Shown here piece after piece: positions 56,807 through 64,000 of a DNA stretch of 64,000 nucleotides; the first letter of the stretch is position 1, and each line of letters begins with the position of its first letter. The stretch is taken from assembly GCF_002954545.1 (NCBI RefSeq), contig NZ_MSCH01000003.1:3325991-3389990 (forward strand), given 5' to 3'. Made by a program: the position numbers and the translations under genes. The notes under the pieces are model-generated. The model did no database searches. It worked only from the letters and a program-made list of their open reading frames with translations, and was not told the DNA's origin. This DNA comes from Psychrosphaera saromensis. GTDB lineage: Bacteria; Pseudomonadota; Gammaproteobacteria; Enterobacterales; Alteromonadaceae.

Positions 56807-57373
56807 TTAATATACTAAAACAGCGCGACGATTCTTAGAGAAACCTTCTTCTGTACGAGACAAATCAACAGGTTTTTCTTCACCGTAAGATACAGTAGTC
56901 ATTTGGTCAGCTGTAACACCTAAGCTTTGTAGGTATTGAACGATTGCTTTAGCACGACGCTCACCTAACGCGATGTTGTACTCAGGAGTACCACGTTCGT
57001 CAGAATGACCTTCAACCATTACTTTACCAGCAGGGTTTTTAATTAAGTAGTCAGCATGCGCTTCTAATAATTCTGCAAACTCGCTGCTTACTGTTGATTT
57101 ATCATAATCAAAGTAAATAGTTTGTTGTTGACGTAATTCGTCATACTTTTCTTGCATAATTTCTTCAGCTGTTTTAGCAACTTCTACTGCTTCAGCTTCA
57201 ACAGCTTCAATAGTATCAGTTTGAACATCCATAGCTTCAGTTTGAGCTTGCTCAACTGCAGTGTTAGTTGTTTTTGACTCGCCTTCTGATGAATCAGATG
57301 TAGCGCCACAGGCTGTTAGTAATAAAGCCGGAATAGCGATTAATAAACCTTTAGTGATTGCATTTACTTGCAT
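56807..57373 (-). CDS. pal: Peptidoglycan-associated lipoprotein Pal
   Basis: Outer-membrane lipoprotein that binds peptidoglycan and TolB. The lipobox is LLTAC (Cys near residue 22), followed by an acidic low-complexity linker and a C-terminal OmpA-like domain (TIYFDYDKSTVSSEFAELLEAHADYL, VEGHSDERGTPEYNIALGERRAKAI). The DERGT and NIALGERRA stretches are those of mDAP binding. At 188 residues slightly longer than E. coli (173). Confidence 0.98.
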   Translation of the reverse strand: MQVNAITKGLLIAIPALLLTACGATSDSSEGESKTTNTAVEQAQTEAMDVQTDTIEAVEAEAVEVAKTAEEIMQEKYDELRQQQTIYFDYDKSTVSSEFAELLEAHADYLIKNPAGKVMVEGHSDERGTPEYNIALGERRAKAIVQYLQSLGVTADQMTTVSYGEEKPVDLSRTEEGFSKNRRAVLVY

Positions 57374-57398
57374 TGTATATACCCTTATAGAAACAATG

Positions 57399-58751
57399 TT
57401 AATTTAAAAATGGTGACCAAGCAGGCGATTTAACTTGCCCTTTTGAAGCCGGTAATCTTGCTTTAAAGCGACCGTCTAATGAAACTAATGCTAATACTTG
57501 ACCGCTACCGTGCATAGTACTGTATATAATCATTGATCCATTTGGCGCTATACTAGGACTTTCATCAAGCCTAGTTGTGGTCAGTACTTGGAAGTTTCCT
57601 GACTCTAATTCTTTTTTGGCAATATGGTACTTGCCACGAGTTCTGTTAACCATTACCAGATGTTTACCATCCGGTGTGATTGAGCCGCCTAAATTCATAT
57701 CTCCATCATAAGTCAGGCGTTTTACTCGCTTACTTGCTAAATCTACGCTATAAAGTTGCGCTTTACCACCCCGTTCTGAACTGAAAATAACAAAACTTCC
57801 ATCAGGTGACCAACTTGGTTCGGTATCTATAGCACGATGATTCGTCAATCTTGTCAATCTTTTATTGCTAAGTTCCAGTAAATATAGGTCTGGATTACCA
57901 TCTTTTGATAAAACAAGAGCTAGTCTTTTACCATCAGGACTCCACTGAGGAGCCCCGTTAATACCTTTATAAGAAGTAACTAATTCTCTTTTACCGGTAT
58001 AAATATCTTGGGTGTAAACTTGAGAACGATTATTTTCAAAAGTGACATACGCCAATTTTTTACCATCAGGTGACCATGACGGAGACATTAATGGCTCTGG
58101 CGATTTAACTAATTCTATTTCATTAGCGCCATCGTAATCAGCAACAACTAGTTTATATGGGTAAACATCTTCATATTCAATAGTTATATAGGCTACTTTT
58201 GTTAAAAAAGCACCACGTTCGCCAGTTAATTGTTCATAAACAATATCGCTGATCCTGTGACTGTAGTATCTAAACTGAGTCGAGGCGATTATTGCCTTAC
58301 GTTCAAACATAATATGATCTTTAGTTTCAACCAAACGACCATCTTTTAATGTTTGTACTGTACCGCCGGTAATTTGGCCTCGTAAAACATCAATTAATTC
58401 AAAACTTACCGTAAATTTACCTGGTTCATTATCTTCTATCGTGCCCACAAGTATTGCTTCAACACCTGTAGAAACCCAAGATGAATAATCAACATCTTTA
58501 TCTGTCTGTGGTTGTTGTGGCATGTCCGTCAATTTTATTGGACTAAACTTGCCACTTCGCATTAAATCCGCAGCAATAATTTCTGACAAATTAAATGGTA
58601 ATTTTGCAGTGCCATTGTATTTAAAAGGCACAATTGCAATCGGGCGGGCAGTATTTACCCCTTCCGTGATCACGATTTCTAATTTTGCTAATGATGGTTG
58701 AGACCATATTAAACAGATAATTGATACAAACATTAAACCGATACGATTCAT
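57399..58751 (-). CDS. tolB: Tol-Pal system beta-propeller protein TolB
   Basis: Periplasmic beta-propeller protein that interacts with Pal. The 450-residue precursor has a signal peptide (residues 1-22) and several WSPDGK(K/R) blade repeats ([62 protein letters not shown]). One base separates it from tolA. Confidence 0.97.
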   Translation of the reverse strand: MNRIGLMFVSIICLIWSQPSLAKLEIVITEGVNTARPIAIVPFKYNGTAKLPFNLSEIIAADLMRSGKFSPIKLTDMPQQPQTDKDVDYSSWVSTGVEAILVGTIEDNEPGKFTVSFELIDVLRGQITGGTVQTLKDGRLVETKDHIMFERKAIIASTQFRYYSHRISDIVYEQLTGERGAFLTKVAYITIEYEDVYPYKLVVADYDGANEIELVKSPEPLMSPSWSPDGKKLAYVTFENNRSQVYTQDIYTGKRELVTSYKGINGAPQWSPDGKRLALVLSKDGNPDLYLLELSNKRLTRLTNHRAIDTEPSWSPDGSFVIFSSERGGKAQLYSVDLASKRVKRLTYDGDMNLGGSITPDGKHLVMVNRTRGKYHIAKKELESGNFQVLTTTRLDESPSIAPNGSMIIYSTMHGSGQVLALVSLDGRFKARLPASKGQVKSPAWSPFLN

Positions 58752-58752
58752 A

Positions 58753-59769
58753 TTAAAACTTTGGCTCCACTTTAAGACTGATGTCTTTTAATTCTTGATA
58801 TACGTCTGACTCTTTCGATACAGGTAATGTTTCTGCTTTTAAAACAGCACGTTCTGCCGCCTTACAAACTTTATTATCACCAGAAATTATCGTCACATTA
58901 GTCACTAAACCACTAAATGCAAGTTTTATGTTTAAACTACATGACTGGCCTTTCATAGAATCATCAACAATTAAGTATTGTTGAATACGTCCCATAATCA
59001 GCGCAGTGTACTTTTCTATTTCAGTTAATACATATTTTTGACGAATTTTATTACGTGCAGTTTGCTCTTGTGCCAACTGCTCTTGGATCATTTTTTCTCT
59101 AATGGCTTGCTCAGCTGCTTCTCTAGCTTCACGTTCTTGTTTCACTTTAGCCGCTTTAATTTCACGTTCTTTCTGTTCCTTAGCTTCTTGCTCTTGCTTG
59201 ATGCGTTTATCTTCAGCTTCTTTAAACGCTTTTTGCTCAGCTTCTTTTTTCTTTTTAGCATCTTCTGCTGCTTTTTCTTCAGCTTCTTTCTTTTTCTTCG
59301 CCTCTAATGCATCTTTTTTTGCTTTCGCTGCTTCTTCTTCACGTTTAATACGTTCTTTTTTAGCATCATCCGCTTTTTTCTTTTCAGCTAGCGCTTTTTC
59401 TTTTTCTTCTAGAGCCTTTTTCTTTTCAACTATGGCTTTCTTTTTAGCATCTTCAGCGGCTCGTTCACTTTTTGATTTTTGTGACTCTAGAGATTTTAAA
59501 TTGTTTTTAGCATTTCTAGCTCTGTCTTCTAAATCTTTCACCCGCTTTTCTTCGGCGGCTTTAACATCTGCTTTTTTCTGCTTTATCTTTTCAATTTGTT
59601 TATCTAAAGATTTTTGGTCGATTACCACAGCATCTAACGCTGTAATTTCAGGCTGGACTTTGTCTTTCTCAGGTGTTGTAAAGTTAAAACTTAATACAAA
59701 TAAAACCGCAAAGAAAATATGAACACCAAATGATTTGATTATATGAATAAAACCGTCCGCTTTTTCCAT
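58753..59769 (-). CDS. tolA: Cell envelope integrity protein TolA
   Basis: Bitopic protein spanning the periplasm between TolQR and the outer membrane. The 338-residue protein has an N-terminal helix (about residues 12-30, [19 protein letters not shown]), a long K/A/E-rich alpha-helical domain II (about 60-230) and a C-terminal domain III with two cysteines ([24 protein letters not shown]). Its first base overlaps the end of tolR. Confidence 0.96.
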   Translation of the reverse strand: MEKADGFIHIIKSFGVHIFFAVLFVLSFNFTTPEKDKVQPEITALDAVVIDQKSLDKQIEKIKQKKADVKAAEEKRVKDLEDRARNAKNNLKSLESQKSKSERAAEDAKKKAIVEKKKALEEKEKALAEKKKADDAKKERIKREEEAAKAKKDALEAKKKKEAEEKAAEDAKKKKEAEQKAFKEAEDKRIKQEQEAKEQKEREIKAAKVKQEREAREAAEQAIREKMIQEQLAQEQTARNKIRQKYVLTEIEKYTALIMGRIQQYLIVDDSMKGQSCSLNIKLAFSGLVTNVTIISGDNKVCKAAERAVLKAETLPVSKESDVYQELKDISLKVEPKF

Positions 59770-60194
59770 TATTGTTTTGGCTCCGTCATTAAGCCTACAG
59801 AAGGTGCACCTGCTCGTTGTAACAATGTCATTAATTCAATTACATAATTATACTCAATCGAACGGTCAGCTTTAACAATAACAGGCGTATCAGGATCAAG
59901 TTGTAAGCGAGCAGCAACGACGGTTGCAAGGTCGGTTACAGACATTGGGTCACCATTTTCACTTCCGGTGGCAAGGAAATATTCACCCTTAGCATTTATA
60001 GAAGCAATAATAGGTGGCTTAGAGTCTTGATCTAACGGCTCAGCACTTGCCTGTGGCAAGTCAACTTTAACGCCTTGGGTAACTAATGGTGCTGTGACCA
60101 TAAATATGATCAAAAGCACCAACATGACATCTATGTATGGCACAACGTTAATTTCGGCCACAGGTTTACGTTTAACTCGATTAATTTGCATCAT
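59769..60194 (-). CDS. tolR: Tol-Pal system proton-channel protein TolR
   Basis: ExbD/TolR family, 141 residues. One N-terminal membrane helix with the essential Asp region (INVVPYIDVMLVLLIIFMV), and a periplasmic domain. Energises TolA with TolQ. Its stop overlaps the tolA start by one base. Confidence 0.97.
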   Translation of the reverse strand: MMQINRVKRKPVAEINVVPYIDVMLVLLIIFMVTAPLVTQGVKVDLPQASAEPLDQDSKPPIIASINAKGEYFLATGSENGDPMSVTDLATVVAARLQLDPDTPVIVKADRSIEYNYVIELMTLLQRAGAPSVGLMTEPKQ

Positions 60195-60199
60195 ATATT

Positions 60200-60883
60200 T
60201 TATACCGGAACGCTTGCGGTAACTTCTCTATGTAACAGATTTGAAAATTCTTCGATAAAGTTAATATAACTTGTTTCTAGCATTTCAACTCGACGGGCAA
60301 AGCTGTTGTAGGCTAATACTGATGGGATAGCTGCAAATAATCCCATTGCCGTTGCAATTAGGGCTTCTGCAATACCTGGTGCAACCATGCTTAACGTTGC
60401 TTGCTGAACTTGACCAAGAGCTAGGAATGCATTCATGATCCCCCAAACGGTTCCAAACAAACCAATATATGGACTAATTGAACCAACTGTCGCCAAAAAG
60501 CTTAAGTTACTTTCTAATTCTTCAGTTTCTTTAGATAGACGAACACGCATTGCTCTGTGTGTGCCTTCCATATAAACCTGAACGCCACCAACACTGTTTT
60601 TCTTTAATCTGGCAAACTCTTTGAAGCCATCTTTAAATAAGGCTTCTAATCCTTCTGTGCTTAGCTTAGCGGTTATTTCTGTATATAAATGACCTAAGTC
60701 AACGCCAGACCAAAAACGTTGTTCAAACGCTTTTGTTTCTTTCTCTGCTTTTATTAATATACTTCTGCGTTGAAAAATAATTGCCCAAGATGCGATAGAC
60801 AAACCTAACAAGGTCAACATAACCAGTTTTACAATAAAACTAGCTTCCCAAAATAACCCAAAAAAACTTATATCAGCTTGCAC
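60200..60883 (-). CDS. tolQ: Tol-Pal system proton-channel protein TolQ
   Basis: MotA/TolQ/ExbB family channel subunit of 227 residues with three membrane helices (about 15-36, 135-155, 170-190). The motif ATVGSISPYIGLFGTVWGIMNAF and APGIAEALIATAMGLFAAIPSVLAYN are diagnostic. It overlaps ybgC by 11 bp. Confidence 0.98.
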   Translation of the reverse strand: MQADISFFGLFWEASFIVKLVMLTLLGLSIASWAIIFQRRSILIKAEKETKAFEQRFWSGVDLGHLYTEITAKLSTEGLEALFKDGFKEFARLKKNSVGGVQVYMEGTHRAMRVRLSKETEELESNLSFLATVGSISPYIGLFGTVWGIMNAFLALGQVQQATLSMVAPGIAEALIATAMGLFAAIPSVLAYNSFARRVEMLETSYINFIEEFSNLLHREVTASVPV

Positions 60884-61274
60884 TTTGTAAAACCTCTAAA
60901 ATATCTTTCGGTATGGCCTGCGGCTTCATTTCCGAAGAATTAATACATGCGACTTGTACTTTTGCAGTAAACACAAGTTGCTCATTTTCATTAACTATTT
61001 TCTGTAAAAACTCAACACTAACACGTTTTACACGAACTATGCTTGTCTCTACTGTGATCATGTCATTAAATCTTGCAGCGTAACAAAAGTCAATTTCCAT
61101 CGACTTAACAACAAAGGCTATATTTTGCTTAAGATAGCCGTCTTGTTCAATACCTAAATGTCTTAAATATTCTGTACGTGCCCTTTCGCAAAAATTTAAG
61201 TAGTTAGCATGATACACAATACCGCCCGCGTCGGTATCTTCATAATACACTCTTATGGGAAATTTAAAGCTCAA
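60873..61274 (-). CDS. ybgC: Acyl-CoA thioesterase YbgC
   Basis: Hotdog-fold thioesterase of 133 residues with the active-site region RVYYEDTDAGGIVYHANYLNFCERARTEYL (catalytic Asp in EDTDAGG). It hydrolyses short-chain or malonyl-CoA-type thioesters and is tied to the Tol-Pal operon in many bacteria. Start is TTG at 61274, with AGGAGG four bases upstream, so the gene is translated from a strong site in spite of the rare start. First gene of the operon. Confidence 0.96.
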   Translation of the reverse strand: MSFKFPIRVYYEDTDAGGIVYHANYLNFCERARTEYLRHLGIEQDGYLKQNIAFVVKSMEIDFCYAARFNDMITVETSIVRVKRVSVEFLQKIVNENEQLVFTAKVQVACINSSEMKPQAIPKDILEVLQSAS

Positions 61275-61539
61275 GATACCTCCTACTTAGTGATATTTAT
61301 TGAATACTTATTCAGTTACAAACCATTCCACTGAATAACCATTCAATACAGTCACAAAAAACCACAAAACAAAAACATCATTAATTAGTATTACTAACGC
61401 GTTCAATTATTAACCACAAAGGCAAAGGCACCGTAAATAGTAACTCATAGGTGATTATTATTCCTATATAACGTAAATAACAACGGTAAAATAAAATCAT
61501 TCATTAGTTTTTGTAATGCTAAAAAACAATTATTCTAGT
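61275..61539. other. Intergenic region upstream of ybgC
   Basis: The promoter of the Tol-Pal operon should lie here. AT-rich, with no clear box or hairpin and no ORF. The small-RNA candidate follows to its right, on the other strand. Confidence 0.4.
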
Positions 61540-61567
61540 TTGAAGTATTTACTCTAGTCCCTATAAT
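61540..61567 (+). promoter_or_regulatory. Sigma-70 promoter of the small-RNA candidate
   Basis: TTGAAG (61540-61545), 16 bp, and consensus TATAAT (61562-61567), pointing rightward into a gene-free region. Confidence 0.75.
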
Positions 61568-61571
61568 GCTC

Positions 61572-61701
61572 GCATCTTCTGAGGGGCCTAGCCACTCAGA
61601 ATTGAAGTAACTAATTTATGTAATTAATTTAACTACTTCTCCTATTCATGTTCCCTGGAATTTATTCCTTTTGGCCCATTCGTTTGAATGGGTTTTTTTT
61701 T
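61572..61701 (+). ncRNA. Predicted small RNA between ybgC and ruvB
   Basis: A transcript of about 128 nt from the promoter at 61540-61567 to a terminator. Hairpin 1: TTCTGAG (61577-61583) with CTCAGAA (61595-61601). Hairpin 2: GAAGTA (61604-61609) with TACTTC (61634-61639). Hairpin 3: GGAAT (61657-61661) with ATTCC (61664-61668). Terminator: CCCATTC (61675-61681) with GAATGGG (61686-61692) and nine T. No ORF with a ribosome site. Not 6S, 4.5S, tmRNA or Spot 42 by sequence; the family is not recognised. Confidence 0.7.
61675..61701 (+). terminator. Terminator of the small-RNA candidate
   Basis: A 7-bp stem, CCCATTC with GAATGGG, loop GTTT, followed by nine T on the plus strand. On the minus strand the equivalent tail is not T-rich, so it does not serve ruvB. 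Confidence 0.88.
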
Positions 61702-61747
61702 GCCAAAATATTAACGAGTATCAACAAGTTAATATTTTAGCTAATGA

Positions 61748-62767
61748 TTATTTATCATTTTCTCTATCTGGTAAATCAAAACCAAGATGTGTATACGCTC
61801 TTGGTGATGCAATTCTGCCTCTTGGTGTTCTTTGCAAATAACCTTGCTGTATCAAATAAGGTTCAATGACATCTTCAATGGTGTCACGTTCTTCACCGAT
61901 AGCTGCTGCAATATTGTCTAAGCCAACTGGGCCGCCATCAAATTTTTCTATCATGGTTTGCAATAGTTTTTTATCCATGTAATCAAAACCTTGGCTATCT
62001 ACATTTACCATTTCAAGTGCGTTTTTGGCAATTTCAACCGACACGACACCTTCATTTTTTACATCGGCAAAGTCCCTAACACGCCTTAGTAGACGGTTTG
62101 CAATACGAGGAGTTCCCCTGGCACGCATGGCAATTTCTAATGCCGATACTTCACACATTTCCATGTTAAGTACTTTGGCAGAACGCATTATGATATTGGC
62201 TAAGTCTTCAACCTTATAAAACTCAAGACGCTGAACAATACCAAAACGGTCTCTAAGCGGTGATGTTAGTGCTCCTGCACGTGTTGTAGCACCTATAAGT
62301 GTAAAAGGAGGGAGATCTAATTTAATGGAACGAGCTGCAGGGCCTTCACCTATCATGATGTCGAGTTGATAGTCTTCCATCGCTGGATATAAAATTTCTT
62401 CAACGACTGGACTTAATCGGTGTATTTCGTCGATAAACAAAACATCGTTTTCATCTAAGTTAGTTAATAGCGCAGCTAAATCCCCTGCTTTTTCTAAAAC
62501 AGGGCCAGAGGTAGTTTTAATACTGACACCAAGTTCATTGGCAACAATATTCGCTAGTGTCGTTTTACCTAAACCCGGAGGGCCAAAAATTAGCAGGTGA
62601 TCAAGGGCTTCACCACGTTTTGTTGCAGCTTCAATGAATATAGACATTTGATCTTTAACATGAGGTTGGCCTTGATAGTCCTCTAATAATTTAGGGCGTA
62701 TGGCTCTGTCGATAACCTCATCTTCGCGGACTTCTCCAGCACTAACTAATCTATCTGCATCAATCAT
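61748..62767 (-). CDS. ruvB: Holliday junction branch-migration ATPase RuvB
   Basis: AAA+ motor of the RuvABC resolvasome. The 339-residue protein has Walker [10 protein letters not shown], Walker [10 protein letters not shown], sensor I GATTRAG and the C-terminal winged helix with [13 protein letters not shown]. It follows ruvA after 27 bp. ruvC is not adjacent. Confidence 0.98.
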   Translation of the reverse strand: MIDADRLVSAGEVREDEVIDRAIRPKLLEDYQGQPHVKDQMSIFIEAATKRGEALDHLLIFGPPGLGKTTLANIVANELGVSIKTTSGPVLEKAGDLAALLTNLDENDVLFIDEIHRLSPVVEEILYPAMEDYQLDIMIGEGPAARSIKLDLPPFTLIGATTRAGALTSPLRDRFGIVQRLEFYKVEDLANIIMRSAKVLNMEMCEVSALEIAMRARGTPRIANRLLRRVRDFADVKNEGVVSVEIAKNALEMVNVDSQGFDYMDKKLLQTMIEKFDGGPVGLDNIAAAIGEERDTIEDVIEPYLIQQGYLQRTPRGRIASPRAYTHLGFDLPDRENDK

Positions 62768-62794
62768 TAAAAACCTTTACTTCAATTAAATGGA

Positions 62795-63403
62795 TCACAA
62801 CATATTCTTAAGCGCTTTACGGATTAACATTTCACTGTCTTCACCTTCAACATAAACAGATTTTACCGCTTTATGAGCTTGTTGCGAACTATACCCTAAT
62901 GAGCTTAGAGCAGAAACAGCATCTTCAAATTCTGAGTGATTTGTTTTCAGTAATGAAGACTCCATCGACATTTTAGGCATAAACTCAGGAGAAACATCTA
63001 ACGCTTTAATACGGTCACGCATTTCAATTAATAAACGTTCTGCGGTTTTTTTACCAACCCCAGGCAATTTTACTAATGTGGTGACATCATCATGCTCAAC
63101 ACAAGTCACAAACTGCTCTGCGCTTAGCCCTGACAAAATGGTAAGACCTAATTTAGGACCAACGCCGTTGGCTTTAATAAGTAATCTAAATAGGCTACGT
63201 TCCTGCTTTGATGCGAAGCCATACAATAGTTGTGCGTCTTCTCGTACAACAAAATGGGTATATATCGTTGCTTGTTGACCTTTTTCCGGAAGTTCATAAA
63301 AGCTAGTTAAAGGCATTTGCACTTCATAGCCCACACCATTCACATCTATTAAAAGATCTGGTGCTTGTTTTTCAGCAACTTCGCCAGTTAATCGTCCAAT
63401 CAT
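62795..63403 (-). CDS. ruvA: Holliday junction DNA-binding protein RuvA
   Basis: Tetrameric protein that binds four-way junctions and loads RuvB. The 202-residue protein has the N-terminal OB domain ([32 protein letters not shown]), two helix-hairpin-helix motifs ([19 protein letters not shown] and [22 protein letters not shown]) and the flexible-linked C-terminal domain III that touches RuvB. Start matches the family. LexA box upstream. Confidence 0.97.
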   Translation of the reverse strand: MIGRLTGEVAEKQAPDLLIDVNGVGYEVQMPLTSFYELPEKGQQATIYTHFVVREDAQLLYGFASKQERSLFRLLIKANGVGPKLGLTILSGLSAEQFVTCVEHDDVTTLVKLPGVGKKTAERLLIEMRDRIKALDVSPEFMPKMSMESSLLKTNHSEFEDAVSALSSLGYSSQQAHKAVKSVYVEGEDSEMLIRKALKNML

Positions 63404-63431
63404 AGGTTTAATTCTTTATTTATTTTAATTA

Positions 63432-63447
63432 CTGTAAATATACACAG
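63432..63447. promoter_or_regulatory. LexA (SOS) box upstream of ruvAB
   Basis: CTGT-AAATATAC-ACAG matches the gammaproteobacterial CTGT-N8-ACAG consensus, with TA-rich flanks. It lies 29 bp upstream of the ruvA start and overlaps a possible -10 box (TATATT on the minus strand), so ruvAB should be LexA-repressed. Confidence 0.85.
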
Positions 63448-63627
63448 TCATGGATTAAGTTGAAAGTGTAAATTTAGGCTTATATCTTACTCGTCATTAT
63501 TTAGTTGCGTCGTAATGTCATTTCTGTTTTAAATTTGTTACAAATTCACTGTTCTTATTGTGCGTTTTATAAGTACAATGACTTTTAATGTTAAACCGTA
63601 ATATAGATTATATATTCGTTGGTATTC

Positions 63628-64000
63628 ATGTCAGAACTTTCGTATAAAAATCAATTTGGTAGTATAAAGATGACGATTCACGAGAATATTTTAATCTCTG
63701 AATTTGAAGGTGCGGTATCCGTTAGTATTGTTGAATTCTTTATTAAGGCAGCTAAAACGCTAATAAAAAAAATAAACGCTGAAAAATGGGGTTATATTAG
63801 TTGTTCCAAGCAAGCTGAAGCTGCGACACCTGACGCTGAAAAGTTATTGATTCAATCAGCACACCTATTTTACGACATGGGCTGTGTACAATCAGCTTAT
63901 GTACTAACTTCACCAATTGCTATTTCCCAGGTACAAAAGTTAAGAGCATCTATTGGCATTGATGAACCATTAAAAAATATTTTATTTGATGACCTACAGC
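63628..64000 (+). CDS. Unidentified protein, 3' end beyond the window
   Basis: An ATG at 63628 opens a frame that stays open for 124 codons to the right edge. The sequence (beginning MSELSYKNQFGSIKMTIHEN) has the alternating strand-helix look of a STAS/SpoIIAA-like single-domain protein (ILISEFEGAVSVSIVEFFIKAAKTLI, then EKWGYISC). I recognise no exact family, and the lack of a clear Shine-Dalgarno leaves the start open. It is divergent from ruvAB. No signal peptide or membrane segment is visible. Confidence 0.55.
   Translation, partial: MSELSYKNQFGSIKMTIHENILISEFEGAVSVSIVEFFIKAAKTLIKKINAEKWGYISCSKQAEAATPDAEKLLIQSAHLFYDMGCVQSAYVLTSPIAISQVQKLRASIGIDEPLKNILFDDLQ

Noticed and set aside
59038-59722. 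Two long open frames on the plus strand
   Set aside because: They lie opposite tolA and arise from its K/A/E-rich coiled-coil codons; they have no ribosome site and low-complexity S/F content.
61572-61701. The ybgC-ruvB RNA as 6S, Spot 42 or a Qrr RNA
   Set aside because: There is no long end-to-end stem as in 6S, no sigma-54 promoter as for Qrr, and no sequence match to Spot 42; a short CCTAGCCA stretch is not sufficient.

Overview
The window is AT-rich chromosomal DNA with no insertion sequence, prophage or CRISPR array that I can see. Gene content and order point to a marine gammaproteobacterium of the Alteromonadales (Colwellia/Thalassotalea/Psychrosphaera-like). The main reasons are an SMC condensin instead of MukB next to zipA and cysZ, the rpsU-yqeY-dnaG-rpoD cluster, the ruvAB / ybgC-tolQRAB-pal-cpoB / tRNA-Lys / nadA series, and a flgAMN-cheVR-flgBCDE flagellar block. 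The assignment is inferred from gene content only.

Layout. 1-9060 (minus strand): a GGDEF cyclase coupled to anmK and mepM (peptidoglycan recycling and remodelling), then der, bamB, yfgM and hisS. 9350-12225 (plus): an HD-GYP phosphodiesterase, then a TetR regulator and an AhpD-like protein that share a TACC-N4-GGTA operator. 12276-17623: gspB/gspA-like genes, cca, uppP, folB, plsY. 17640-23592: tsaD divergent from rpsU-yqeY-dnaG-rpoD. 23808-32386: a SulP transporter and flagellar/chemotaxis genes with recognisable sigma-54 and sigma-28 promoters; the operon stops at flgE and flgF onwards is not in the window. 32482-39761: zipA, smc, cysZ and a FapA-family protein. 39867-44729: a lipoxygenase, moeA and a patatin-like phospholipase. 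44836-54087: a minus-strand set (aldehyde dehydrogenase, alcohol dehydrogenase, pntA, pntB) divergent from a FixL/FixJ-like two-component system, with a 612-bp gap holding a perfect FNR-type box. 54174-61274: tRNA-Ser, nadA, three identical tRNA-Lys genes and the complete Tol-Pal operon. 61275-61747: an apparent orphan small-RNA gene. 61748-64000: ruvBA with a LexA box, and the start of an unidentified gene cut by the window edge.

Most of the window is conserved housekeeping. The accessory items most worth attention are: (i) a lipoxygenase with all five expected iron ligands, including the C-terminal isoleucine; (ii) a CHASE-PAS-PAS histidine kinase whose second PAS domain carries the FixL haem-pocket residues, facing an alcohol/aldehyde dehydrogenase plus transhydrogenase set across an FNR-type palindrome; (iii) a promoter-hairpins-terminator unit on the plus strand between ybgC and ruvB that looks like an unannotated small RNA; (iv) a three-site TetR-type regulon whose operators sit between -35 and -10 of both promoters.
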